From contig NZ_JAABLM010000009.1 in NCBI RefSeq assembly GCF_009915155.1, positions 94,140 through 158,139 of the forward strand: DNA of 64,000 nt, read 5' to 3'. The notes beneath the pieces are model-generated. The model had not been told where the DNA came from and ran no database searches. It worked only from the letters and a program-made list of their open reading frames with translations. A program made the translations under genes and the position numbers. Of this stretch, positions 9,771 through 17,975 are shown piece by piece (position 1 is the first letter of the stretch; the number at the start of each line of letters is the position of its first letter). This stretch comes from Flavobacterium ichthyis (lineage in GTDB: Bacteria > Bacteroidota > Bacteroidia > Flavobacteriales > Flavobacteriaceae).

Positions 9771-9889
9771 TATTACTAAAATTAATTAAATTCTTTTTTT
9801 TTGAGGTATTTTTAATTTAAAAAACAATATATCAATCACTTACATTTATTAAAATACAAATGATAATAATCGCTTTTTTTTAAAACGAG

Positions 9890-9920
9890 CAAATATATAA
9901 TTAACCGAATGATTAACCAA
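9890..9920 (-). promoter_or_regulatory. Probable secDF promoter
   Basis: On the minus strand, TTG (complement of 9918-9920) is followed after 20 bases by TATATTTG (complement of 9890-9897). This is a good Bacteroidota -33/-7 pair, and it gives a leader of about 110 bases. Confidence 0.55.
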
Positions 9921-9941
9921 TTAATTTGCTAATTATATCAT

Positions 9942-9970
9942 AAAAAAAAGACTGCACAAAGCAGTCTTTT
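9942..9970 (-). terminator. Intrinsic terminator after mdh
   Basis: A perfect 10-bp stem (AAAAGACTGC with GCAGTCTTTT), a 5-base loop and, on the minus strand, a T tract. It lies 18 bases beyond the mdh stop codon. Confidence 0.9.
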
Positions 9971-9988
9971 AAAACTTTAAAGTTTATT

Positions 9989-10924
9989 TTATACCAAAAC
10001 CGATTTTAAATCGGCATTCATATTTCGAACAGCGTCTGCACTTTTAGCAAATAACGCTTTTTCCTTTTCGTTCAAATTGATATCCAAAATTTCTTCGATT
10101 CCGTTTTTGCCGATGATACATGGAACGCCCACACAAATATCTGATTGACCATATTCACCTTCAAGCATTACAGAACAAGCAATCATTTTTTTCTGATCAT
10201 TCAAAATACTGTCAACCAAATAAGCTACAGAAGCTCCAGGAGCATACCAAGCAGAAGTCCCTAACAATCCAGTAAGTGTAGCTCCTCCAACCATGGTATC
10301 AGCCGCTACTTTTTCTAAAACTTCTTCCGTTAAAAATTCTGAAACCGGAATTCCGTTGTAAGAAGCCAAACGCGTTAAAGGAATCATGGTCGTATCTCCG
10401 TGACCTCCAATTACCATTGCAGAAACATCGTTTGAAGGTTTGTTTAAAGCTTTTGACAAATAATATCTAAAACGTGAGCTATCTAAAGCACCACCCATTC
10501 CGATGATTCTATTTTTAGGCAATCCTGTTGCTTTTAAAGTTAAATAAGTCATGGTGTCCATTGGATTTGAAACCACTACGATGATAGCATCTGGCGAAAA
10601 TTTTAAAACATTTTCTGCAACCGATTTTACAATTCCGGCGTTAATACCAATCAATTCTTCACGTGTCATTCCTGGTTTTCTCGGAATTCCTGAAGTGATG
10701 ACTACTACATCACTTTTAGCAGTTTTAGAATAATCATTTGTTACACCCGAAACTTGTGTATTAAACCCTGTGTTAGTTGCACATTGCATAATATCCATTG
10801 CTTTTCCTTCGGCAAAACCTTCTTTAATATCTAATAAAACCACTTCACTTGCAATTCCTCTATAAGAAATGACATCTGCACAAGTAGCGCCAACATTTCC
10901 GGCACCTACGATTGTTACTTTCAT
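9989..10924 (-). CDS. mdh: Malate dehydrogenase
   Basis: A cytoplasmic TCA-cycle enzyme that interconverts malate and oxaloacetate with NAD. The 311-residue protein is of the lactate-dehydrogenase-like class. It has the dinucleotide motif GAGNVGA (residues 7-13) with Asp32 indicating NAD preference. Arg82 and Arg88 in IPRKPGMTR bind substrate; Arg at 82 rather than Gln argues for malate over lactate. Asn120, Asp148 and Arg151 are conserved, and His175 in GGHGD is the catalytic base. It lies 48 bases downstream of gyrB on the same strand with no terminator between, so read-through from gyrB is possible. Confidence 0.96.
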   Translation of the reverse strand: MKVTIVGAGNVGATCADVISYRGIASEVVLLDIKEGFAEGKAMDIMQCATNTGFNTQVSGVTNDYSKTAKSDVVVITSGIPRKPGMTREELIGINAGIVKSVAENVLKFSPDAIIVVVSNPMDTMTYLTLKATGLPKNRIIGMGGALDSSRFRYYLSKALNKPSNDVSAMVIGGHGDTTMIPLTRLASYNGIPVSEFLTEEVLEKVAADTMVGGATLTGLLGTSAWYAPGASVAYLVDSILNDQKKMIACSVMLEGEYGQSDICVGVPCIIGKNGIEEILDINLNEKEKALFAKSADAVRNMNADLKSVLV

Positions 10925-10972
10925 GCTTAATTGTATTTAGTTGTTATTTGTTTGTTTTTATTTTTGCAAAAA

Positions 10973-12913
10973 TTATGCATCGATATTAGCGTAAACCGCA
11001 TTTTTCTCAATAAATTCTCTACGAGGTGGAACTTCGTCACCCATCAACATAGAGAAAACCCTATCGGCTTCTGCCAAACTATCAATGGTTACCTGACGCA
11101 AAGTTCTAAAACTCGGATTTAAAGTAGTTTCCCACAATTGTTCCGCGTTCATCTCTCCTAAACCTTTATAACGCTGAATATTAAAACCAGAGCCCATTTT
11201 TGAAGAAATTTCATCGCGTTGTGCATCTGTCCAAGCATATTCTTTTTTGTTTCCTTTTTTTACCAAATATAAAGGTGGCGTTGCGATGTAAACGTGACCG
11301 TTTTCAATCAACTCCTTCATAAATCTAAAGAAGAACGTTAATATTAAGGTAGAAATATGTGAACCATCAACATCGGCATCACACATAATCACAACTTTAT
11401 GGTATCGTAATTTTTCTAAGTTCAATGCTTTTGAATCTTCGGCTGTTCCAACAGTTACTCCAAGTGCGGTAAAGATATTTCGAATCTCTTCGTTTTCAAA
11501 AACCTTGTGATGCATGGCTTTTTCGACGTTTAAGATTTTTCCACGCAAAGGTAAAATTGCTTGAAAATTTCTATCTCGTCCTTGTTTAGCCGTTCCTCCT
11601 GCTGAATCTCCCTCTACTAAGAAAATTTCACATTTTTCCGGATCCTGCTCTGAACAGTCAGATAATTTTCCTGGTAATCCGCCGCCTCCCATGACAGTTT
11701 TTCTTTGCACCATTTCACGTGCTTTTTTCGCAGCGTGACGGGCTTGTGCAGCCAAAATCACTTTTTGAATAATGGTTCGGGCATCATTTGGATTTTCTTC
11801 CAAATAATTTTCTAACATTTCAGCAACGGCTTGACTTACAGGAGAAACAACCTCTCTGTTACCTAGTTTGGTTTTGGTTTGTCCTTCAAATTGTGGTTCA
11901 GAAACTTTTACTGATACAATTGCTGTTAAACCTTCACGGAAATCATCTCCGGTAATTTCAAATTTTAATTTTTCAAGCAATCCCGAAGCATCCGCATATT
12001 TTTTCAAGGTACGTGTCAATCCACTTCTAAAACCTTGCAGATGCGTTCCTCCTTCGTGAGTGTTGATGTTATTTACGTAAGAAAAAATATTTTCAGAGTA
12101 ACTGGTATTATAAATCAAAGCTACTTCTACCGGAACTTCTCCTTTTTCGTTCTCCATCGAGATCACGTGCGAAATAATCGGTTCACGGTTACCATCCAAG
12201 AAACGGATGTATTCTTTCAAACCTTCATCAGAATGGAAAGTTTCGCTTAAAAATTCACCTTTATCGTCTTTTTCTCTCTTATCCGTAAAATGAATCGTAA
12301 TTCCTTTATTTAAAAAAGAAAGTTCACGCATACGAGCCGAAAGCGTATCGTAAGAGAACTCTGTAGTTTGCGTAAAAATCGTATCGTCTGGGTAAAAAGT
12401 TTGGCGAGTTCCGCGTTTGTCGGTTTCCCCAATTTGTTTTACAGGATAAAGCGCTTTTCCTTTTTCGTATTCTTGCTCGTAAATTTTTCCTTCGCGGAAA
12501 ACGGTAGATTTCATATGGTTAGACAACGCATTTACCACCGAAACCCCAACACCGTGCAAGCCTCCTGAAACTTTATAAGAATCTTTGTCAAATTTTCCTC
12601 CGGCACCAATTTTGGTCATTACAACTTCAAGAGCCGAAACGCCTTCTTTTTTATGAATATCAACCGGAATTCCACGACCGTTATCTTCAACCGTAATTGA
12701 ATTATCTTCGTTAATTGAAACCGAAATCGTGTCACAATGACCTCCCATTGCTTCGTCAATGGAATTATCCACAACTTCATACACCAAGTGGTGCAAACCT
12801 CTCACTCCTACGTCACCAATATACATGGAAGGTCGCATTCTCACGTGCTCCATTCCTTCTAATGCCTGAATACTATCCGCTGAATAATTGTTCTTCTTAA
12901 TTTCTTCGCTCAT
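10973..12913 (-). CDS. gyrB: DNA gyrase subunit B
   Basis: The ATPase subunit of the type II topoisomerase that introduces negative supercoils. The 646-residue protein shows the GHKL ATP site: EVVDNSIDE with Glu46 and Asn50, DNGRGIP at 77-83 and GGLHGVG from 117. The phosphate-contacting QTKTKLG is at 345-351. The TOPRIM domain has EGDSAGG at 434-440 and DADVDGSHI further on, and the C-terminal QRYKGLGEMN is intact. The length matches the short class without the E. coli 170-residue insert. ParE is the alternative, but the sequence and length fit GyrB better. Confidence 0.96.
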   Translation of the reverse strand: MSEEIKKNNYSADSIQALEGMEHVRMRPSMYIGDVGVRGLHHLVYEVVDNSIDEAMGGHCDTISVSINEDNSITVEDNGRGIPVDIHKKEGVSALEVVMTKIGAGGKFDKDSYKVSGGLHGVGVSVVNALSNHMKSTVFREGKIYEQEYEKGKALYPVKQIGETDKRGTRQTFYPDDTIFTQTTEFSYDTLSARMRELSFLNKGITIHFTDKREKDDKGEFLSETFHSDEGLKEYIRFLDGNREPIISHVISMENEKGEVPVEVALIYNTSYSENIFSYVNNINTHEGGTHLQGFRSGLTRTLKKYADASGLLEKLKFEITGDDFREGLTAIVSVKVSEPQFEGQTKTKLGNREVVSPVSQAVAEMLENYLEENPNDARTIIQKVILAAQARHAAKKAREMVQRKTVMGGGGLPGKLSDCSEQDPEKCEIFLVEGDSAGGTAKQGRDRNFQAILPLRGKILNVEKAMHHKVFENEEIRNIFTALGVTVGTAEDSKALNLEKLRYHKVVIMCDADVDGSHISTLILTFFFRFMKELIENGHVYIATPPLYLVKKGNKKEYAWTDAQRDEISSKMGSGFNIQRYKGLGEMNAEQLWETTLNPSFRTLRQVTIDSLAEADRVFSMLMGDEVPPRREFIEKNAVYANIDA

Positions 12914-12953
12914 AAATATTATCTAAAAAAAAGGTATTTTTTGTTTTAACGAA

Positions 12954-12961
12954 CAAATATA
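12954..12961 (-). promoter_or_regulatory. Probable -7 box of gyrB
   Basis: The complement reads TATATTTG, a full match to TAnnTTTG, 40 bases before the gyrB ATG. I see no TTG at the usual distance upstream. Confidence 0.5.
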
Positions 12962-13269
12962 AGCAAAACCAGCAGATTACCTATTGAAAATACTAATAAT
13001 CAATGGTAAGTTATTAACATCTTAACATAAATTTCCAATAAAAAAATTGCTTCGCCTGTTCGGTAATCGCTCGAGTTCAAATTCCAAAAAAATAAACATC
13101 AAACAAATGTCTTAATACTTAATACTCCAATCTTAATACTTTTTTCCAGGTGCGAATCAGCCGGCATTTTAATAATCCACATTCCCGCTTTCGCGAAAAT
13201 TCCAAATTCCAAAAAACTAAACCTCAAACAAATATCTTAATACTTAATACTCCAATCTTAATACTTTTT

Positions 13270-13379
13270 TACGGGAGCGAATCATCAGGCATTTTAATAA
13301 TCCACATTCCCGCTTTCGGCTTTATCCACGCCAAATTTTGTTGGCATTAAGACGTGGGATATCGCCTCTATCGGGGCTA
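13270..13379 (-). repeat. Interspersed structured repeat, copy B1
   Basis: Read on the minus strand it opens with TAGCCCCGAT then GGCGATATCC. The hairpin centre has CCACG pairing with CGTGG around an inner GCCAA/TTGGC stem. It continues with AAGCCGAAAGCGGGAATG and ends near TTCGCTCCCGT. Box order and wording match the copies elsewhere in the window. Part of the tandem array. Confidence 0.6.
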
Positions 13380-13527
13380 ATGGAAAACTTTTGGCTTCTT
13401 TGGAAACTTTAGGAAAGAAAAATTCTAATACGAAAATTGCTTCGCCTGTTCGCTAATCGCTCGAGTTCAAATTCCAAAAAACTAAACCTCAAGCAAATGT
13501 CTTAATACTCCAATCTTAATACTTTTT

Positions 13528-13636
13528 TACAGGAGCGAATCATCAGGCATTTTAATAGTCCACATTCCCGCTTTCGGCTTTATCCACGCCAAATTTTGTT
13601 GGCATTAAGACGTGGGATATCGCCTCTATCGGGCTA
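13528..13636 (-). repeat. Interspersed structured repeat, copy B2
   Basis: A near-identical second copy of B1, 258 bases further on, differing at a few positions (TAGCCCGAT with one C fewer, and CAGG in place of CGGG near the distal end). A truncated copy lies at about 13146-13195 and only the distal end remains at 13797-13816. Confidence 0.6.
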
Positions 13637-13824
13637 TTGGAAAAACTTTTGGCTTCTTTGGAAACTTTAGGAAAGAAAAATTCCAATACGAAAATTGCTT
13701 CGCCTGTTCGCTAATCGCTCGAGTTCAAATTCCAAAAAATTAAACCTCAAGCAAATGTCTTAGTACTTAATACTCCAATCTTAATACTTTTTTTTCAGGA
13801 GCGAATCAGCCGGCATCACAAGCC

Positions 13825-13857
13825 AAAAAAAAGTGCCGCTTAAAAAAACGACACTTT
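13825..13857 (-). terminator. Intrinsic terminator after asnB
   Basis: On the minus strand, AAAGTGTCG pairs with CGGCACTTT (one G-T wobble) and is followed by eight T in a row, 27 bases past the asnB stop codon. Confidence 0.75.
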
Positions 13858-13883
13858 GCAAAAATATAAACAAACAAACTGCT

Positions 13884-15500
13884 TTAAACCGCAACTCCAG
13901 GTTTTGCGATGGAGGTATCTGCTTTGACATGTGCGGCATTCGCGCGACCGCTTGGGTCTTGGTTTTCTTGCCATTTCGGAATCCATTTTCGCACGGTTTG
14001 AGCTGCACTTAATTGTGGATAATGTTTGTGGAAAATATCGCGGTAAAAATACGCTTCTTTGGTGGTTGGCGTGTTGTATTCAAAGCGTTCGGAAGCTTTT
14101 TCCATTTGCTCATCGGTAATTTGCGAACTGCAATATTCAATCAACGTATCAATCCAGTTGTAACCTACTCCATCCGAAAATTGCTCCTTTTGGCGCCACA
14201 AAACTTCTTGCGGTAAATACGGATTTTCCGGCGTGTCAAATGCTTTTCGAAGGATATATTTTTCAACGCCATCGTAAGTTTTAGGTTGCTTTTCCTCTGG
14301 TTTAATTTTGACAGCCATGTCCAAGAAATCTTTGTCCAAAAACGGAACACGAGCTTCTAAACCGTGAGCCATCGTGGATTTATCAGCACGAAGCAAATCG
14401 GCAGTGAATAATTTTTGAACTCTTTCAATGGTTTCTTTTTGAAAATCTTCTGAACTTGGTGCATTTCTGAAATACAAATAACCTCCAAAAATTTCATCAG
14501 CTCCTTCACCGGAAAGCACCACTTTCACACCTTTTTCGGTAATGGCTTTAGACAAGAAATACATTGGTGTACTGGCGCGAACCGAAGTTACATCATAGGT
14601 TTCGAGATGCCAAATTAATTTTTCAAGCACTTCAATTCCTTGCTCGATGGTGAAATGAATTTCGTGATGTTCGGTTCCTAAAAATTCAGCTACTTTTCTG
14701 GCAGCAACAGCATCTGGCGCTTCTGGATCAAGACCGATTGAGAATGACAACAATTTTTTTCCTTTTTCTTTTAAAAGTCTTGCCGCAATTGACGAGGTTA
14801 AGGACGAATCTAACCCTCCTGAAAGCAATACGCCAATTGGTACATCGCTCATCAGCCTTTTTTGAGTCGCTTCGGTTAGGGTTTCGCGAATTTTTTGCAA
14901 ATCTAAAGCATCGGTACATTTTGTAAAATCTTCATATTCAGGACGGTAATATTTTACAAAGCCGGTTTTGGGTGTATAATAATGTCCCGGAGGAAAAGTG
15001 GCAAAAGTTTTACATTGGTCAGCAATAGGTTTCATTTCTGATGCAAAATAAATTCTGCCGCGATCGTCAAGACCATAATACAAAGGCTTCACACCTATAG
15101 GGTCGCGACCTGCGATAAAATCATCGCCATCGATAACTACGAAGGCAAAATCACCATCGAGGTAGTTTAGAAATTCATAACCAAATTCTTCGTACAAATG
15201 CACAATAACTTCCGAATCAGATTTTGTGCGGAACGTATGGCTTTTTAAAACCGTTTCACGTAATTTTTGATGGTTGTAAATTTCGCCGTTGTGTACCATC
15301 CAAGCCGATTTTGTCCCTTGAATGGGTTGTTTCCCCGAATGTAAATCGATGATTGACAAACGTTCGTGGCTTAAAATATGTCCATTTTCAGTAACGTGCA
15401 AGTCGCTTTCATCGGGACCGCGATGCGACATTCTTTTAGAGAGCTGTTTTACTAATACTTCGTCTTTTCCTTTTCCTATAATTGCTAAAATTCCGCACAT
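13884..15500 (-). CDS. asnB: Asparagine synthase B, glutamine-hydrolysing
   Basis: Makes asparagine from aspartate, ATP and glutamine-derived ammonia in the cytoplasm. The 538-residue protein has an N-terminal class II glutaminase domain with catalytic Cys2 exposed by Met removal, Arg47 (ERLSIID) and Asn71-Gly72 (HNGEIYN). From about residue 200 there is a synthetase domain with the PP-loop SGGLDSS at 227-233. The GEGADEIFGGYLYFR motif follows. Cys2 fixes the start at the ATG at 15500. It stands alone, with a tandem-repeat region downstream and 180 AT-rich bases upstream in which I see no clear promoter box. Confidence 0.96.
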   Translation of the reverse strand: MCGILAIIGKGKDEVLVKQLSKRMSHRGPDESDLHVTENGHILSHERLSIIDLHSGKQPIQGTKSAWMVHNGEIYNHQKLRETVLKSHTFRTKSDSEVIVHLYEEFGYEFLNYLDGDFAFVVIDGDDFIAGRDPIGVKPLYYGLDDRGRIYFASEMKPIADQCKTFATFPPGHYYTPKTGFVKYYRPEYEDFTKCTDALDLQKIRETLTEATQKRLMSDVPIGVLLSGGLDSSLTSSIAARLLKEKGKKLLSFSIGLDPEAPDAVAARKVAEFLGTEHHEIHFTIEQGIEVLEKLIWHLETYDVTSVRASTPMYFLSKAITEKGVKVVLSGEGADEIFGGYLYFRNAPSSEDFQKETIERVQKLFTADLLRADKSTMAHGLEARVPFLDKDFLDMAVKIKPEEKQPKTYDGVEKYILRKAFDTPENPYLPQEVLWRQKEQFSDGVGYNWIDTLIEYCSSQITDEQMEKASERFEYNTPTTKEAYFYRDIFHKHYPQLSAAQTVRKWIPKWQENQDPSGRANAAHVKADTSIAKPGVAV

Positions 15501-15680
15501 AACTTTTAATTTTTAATGATAAATATTCAATTGGTTATTGTTGAAGCAAAATTGAATTTTTTATTACAATTTAAAAATCAGGAAAGCATTTTAGGTTATT
15601 ATTTTAAACGTAAAAATGTATTTTTATTTATTTTTTAAATTTGATGCCCTAAAAAAAAGCGATTTAATTACAAATAGTAA

Positions 15681-16124
15681 TCATTCGATTTTTTGGATAG
15701 TGTAATTTGTGCCGTTGATTTCAAATTGGTAACCTTCGGATTGTCCCATTAATTTTTGTCCCAATGGCGATTGTGGCGAAAGCGCAATGATATTTTTTCC
15801 TTCAATCGAAATTTTAGGCAAGGCCGAACTCACGAAAAGCAAAATATTATTGGCGGTAACCAAACTTCCAATGGCTATTTTTCCGGAAACAAAATCAGCA
15901 TCAATTTTATCTAAAATTTCTTTTTGCGAAATATATTCAGCGATTTTATGATTGAGTTTTTCTTGCTCGAGATGCATCATGGACAAAGCCGTTTCATGTT
16001 TGTCTCCGGCAGAACCTTTGGCATCGTTTTGGGCATCGATTGTTAGCCCAGAAATCATATCTCGAAACACATCAATTTTGTCTTGAACCATTTGGCGGTA
16101 TCGTTCCAGCACTTGTTTTTTCAT
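15681..16124 (-). CDS. GreA/GreB C-terminal-domain-like protein
   Basis: A 147-residue protein with a helical N-terminal half that looks like a coiled coil (Gln/Glu/Lys-rich, with AGDKHETALSMMHLEQEKL). Its C-terminal half resembles the FKBP-like domain of transcript-cleavage factors (ALSPQSPLGQKLMG, compare SPIGxALxG in GreA). The GreA acidic tip is not recognisable, so cleavage-factor activity is doubtful. Some databases label similar proteins 3-oxoacyl-ACP synthase, which the sequence does not support. The start is the second of two adjacent ATGs (16127 or 16124); upstream extensions are hydrophobic and unlikely. TATTTTTG boxes lie just upstream at 16131-16138 and 16149-16156. Confidence 0.7.
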   Translation of the reverse strand: MKKQVLERYRQMVQDKIDVFRDMISGLTIDAQNDAKGSAGDKHETALSMMHLEQEKLNHKIAEYISQKEILDKIDADFVSGKIAIGSLVTANNILLFVSSALPKISIEGKNIIALSPQSPLGQKLMGQSEGYQFEINGTNYTIQKIE

Positions 16125-16133
16125 CATGGGCAA

Positions 16134-16170
16134 AAATAAAAAAACCTGCAAAAATACATTTCGCAGGTTT
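16134..16170 (-). terminator. Intrinsic terminator after the barrel protein gene
   Basis: AAACCTGC (16142-16149) pairs with GCAGGTTT (16163-16170), and on the minus strand a T tract follows. It ends the TPR-barrel transcription unit and overlaps the region just upstream of the GreA-like start. Confidence 0.8.
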
Positions 16171-16192
16171 ATTTTTTATTGAAATTAGTTTT

Positions 16193-17947
16193 TTAAAAAT
16201 CAAATTTATAACTGGCCCCCACTAAGAACTGAAATCCTTGAACCGGGAAGTTTTGCCAACGTTGGTAATCTTGATTCGCAATGTTATTTGCTTTCAAAAA
16301 CGCGGTCAATCTTTCGTTGTATTTGTAACCCACGTGAGCATTTAGGTCGAAAAAGCTATCTAAAGTAACCGTTTCATTTTCTGTTCGAAACGGTGAATTG
16401 TAACGGAATAAATCTTTTCTTTCTCCAACGAAGTAGATGCTGGTTCCTGCATACCATTGATCAGTAATGGTAATTTCAAGATTGGCGGCTACATCAAGTG
16501 TGGGTAAATTCCATGCTTCTGCCTGAAATTCTGTGTTGAAACTATTAAAAGTTCCGGAAATTCCGAAATTCACCTTATCGGTTACATCTGCTTTAATTTC
16601 TCCAAAAAAACTAATGGTTTTCAATCGGTCATAAACCACGTCAAATGAATTTCCAAAAGCGTAACCTTCCCTATTGGCATTTGTAAAATCATACGGATTG
16701 TTTACAAAAAGCGCCCGATTGTCTTCATTTTTGTAAGATCCACGAATATTGAAACCTACGTTACTTGCCAATTTTCCTTTTAAACCAACATATACATCAT
16801 ATTTTTGATCAGTTGGCGCAATGGCCAAAGTCGGTGACACGAAGAAATTTTGCTGGGTAAATTCGCGGAAAGAATTTTGGCGAAGCGTTCCTTCAGCTCC
16901 TGCATAAGCGATGACCACATCATCCACAATTCGGTAAGTTGCGGTTACATTTGGATATACAAAAAAATCACTTTCGCTGTTTTCGCTGTCCATGCTGTAA
17001 AATAATCCGGCTCCAAGATTGATGGTCAAATCGTCTTGCTGGTACACGAAACTCGGCAAAACGCCAATGTTGAAAAAGCTGTAGTCAATTGGAGCTTCGG
17101 TCAAATAATTTCTCTCGAATGAACCGCCGAGATAGTCAAATACAAATTTGGCATTCACTTGCGTATTATTGAAATCAAAACTTACTTCGGGCTTTACTAC
17201 AAAACGATTTTCGGCTGAACCAAAATCATCGCTGAAACGGCTGAAACGCAACGTGGCTTCATCGAAAAAACTTTCTTTAGCCGATAATCTTCCGCCAATG
17301 TAAATGTTTTGGTACACTTGTTTAGGGTCAATTCCTTGAATGATGGCATTTCTATCATCATCAATTAAATCCGAACCAAAATCGTTTCTCAAACCGTACC
17401 AATTGTAAATTTGGTGTTGGTAACCCGCATCAACACTCCAAGAAAAATCTTTTTGGTTGTTGCCGTAAGTCAAGTCGAGGGAAGTGTCGAAAAATTTATC
17501 GTTATCCAAAAGCAAATCGTCTATCCCGCCTTGAGACGAGTGATGACGCAACATTCCACCAACATATTCATTTCGGTTGATATTTTCGGTAACGAATAAT
17601 TCACCCATGACGGTTCCGTAATTTCCAATGCCGAGAGTGGCGTAATTTTTATACAATTTTTCTTGTTTTGCTTTATCCACGCTTGCCGCACGACCTTTTG
17701 CAGGTGTAAAAGTTGACGCTACCGGAAAAGAAAAAATATTGTATTGGATATTTTCTTTAGCCGAATTTTCATCGTCGTTGAGATTTGGCGTTTCTTTCAC
17801 TTTAAAAGCATCGGAAATAGTTGGCGTGTATGGTTTTACCACATTTACGACTTCTGTCCCGATGTTTTCGTCTTTTTTCTGTGCCGAAAGCGTTTGGATT
17901 CCGGCTAATACGATGATTGAAGCGATGTATTGAAATTTATTTTTCAT
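16193..17947 (-). CDS. TonB-dependent-receptor-like outer-membrane barrel
   Basis: A 584-residue protein with a signal peptide (residues 1-22, cut near LSA) and many short amphipathic strands ending in a C-terminal Phe (FLVGASYKFDF), typical of an outer-membrane barrel. The last third resembles TonB receptor barrels (KANNIANQDYQRW). A full N-terminal plug domain of about 130 residues is not apparent: strands seem to begin around residue 100 after a Pro/Thr-rich segment (EVVNVVKPYTPTISDAFKV). It may therefore be a plug-less relative. It starts 28 bases after the large TPR gene and very likely shares its transcript. Substrate unknown. Confidence 0.75.
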   Translation of the reverse strand: MKNKFQYIASIIVLAGIQTLSAQKKDENIGTEVVNVVKPYTPTISDAFKVKETPNLNDDENSAKENIQYNIFSFPVASTFTPAKGRAASVDKAKQEKLYKNYATLGIGNYGTVMGELFVTENINRNEYVGGMLRHHSSQGGIDDLLLDNDKFFDTSLDLTYGNNQKDFSWSVDAGYQHQIYNWYGLRNDFGSDLIDDDRNAIIQGIDPKQVYQNIYIGGRLSAKESFFDEATLRFSRFSDDFGSAENRFVVKPEVSFDFNNTQVNAKFVFDYLGGSFERNYLTEAPIDYSFFNIGVLPSFVYQQDDLTINLGAGLFYSMDSENSESDFFVYPNVTATYRIVDDVVIAYAGAEGTLRQNSFREFTQQNFFVSPTLAIAPTDQKYDVYVGLKGKLASNVGFNIRGSYKNEDNRALFVNNPYDFTNANREGYAFGNSFDVVYDRLKTISFFGEIKADVTDKVNFGISGTFNSFNTEFQAEAWNLPTLDVAANLEITITDQWYAGTSIYFVGERKDLFRYNSPFRTENETVTLDSFFDLNAHVGYKYNERLTAFLKANNIANQDYQRWQNFPVQGFQFLVGASYKFDF

Positions 17948-17975
17948 AATGATTCTCTTGATTTTAGTTCCCGAA

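Larger units (their letters stand above)
13046..13816. repeat. Tandem non-coding repeat array between gyrB and asnB
   Basis: The 970-base gap between gyrB and asnB holds no gene but has direct repeats. ATTGCTTCGCCTGTTCG starts at 13046, 13436 and 13694, the last two 258 bases apart. A second unit (TCTTAATAC, CCAATCTTAATACTTTTTT, then GGAGCGAATCA) occurs four times near 13100, 13225, 13490 and 13748; the first spacing is only 125 because one copy is truncated. A stretch with GCTTCTTTGGAAACTTTAGG occurs twice. Copies are near identical, so expansion is recent. The units contain the structured elements listed at 13270-13379 and 13528-13636. Confidence 0.85.

Noticed and set aside
12914..13045. 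tRNA-like string (GTTCAAATTCC) in the gyrB downstream repeats, seen again near 13470 and 13725
   Set aside because: It has some resemblance to a T-loop, but no cloverleaf can be formed, and it is part of the tandem repeat unit.
13046..13816. Possible CRISPR array in the gyrB-asnB gap
   Set aside because: The repeats are 50-250 bases long with periods of 125-265, spacer-like segments also repeat, and no cas gene is nearby.
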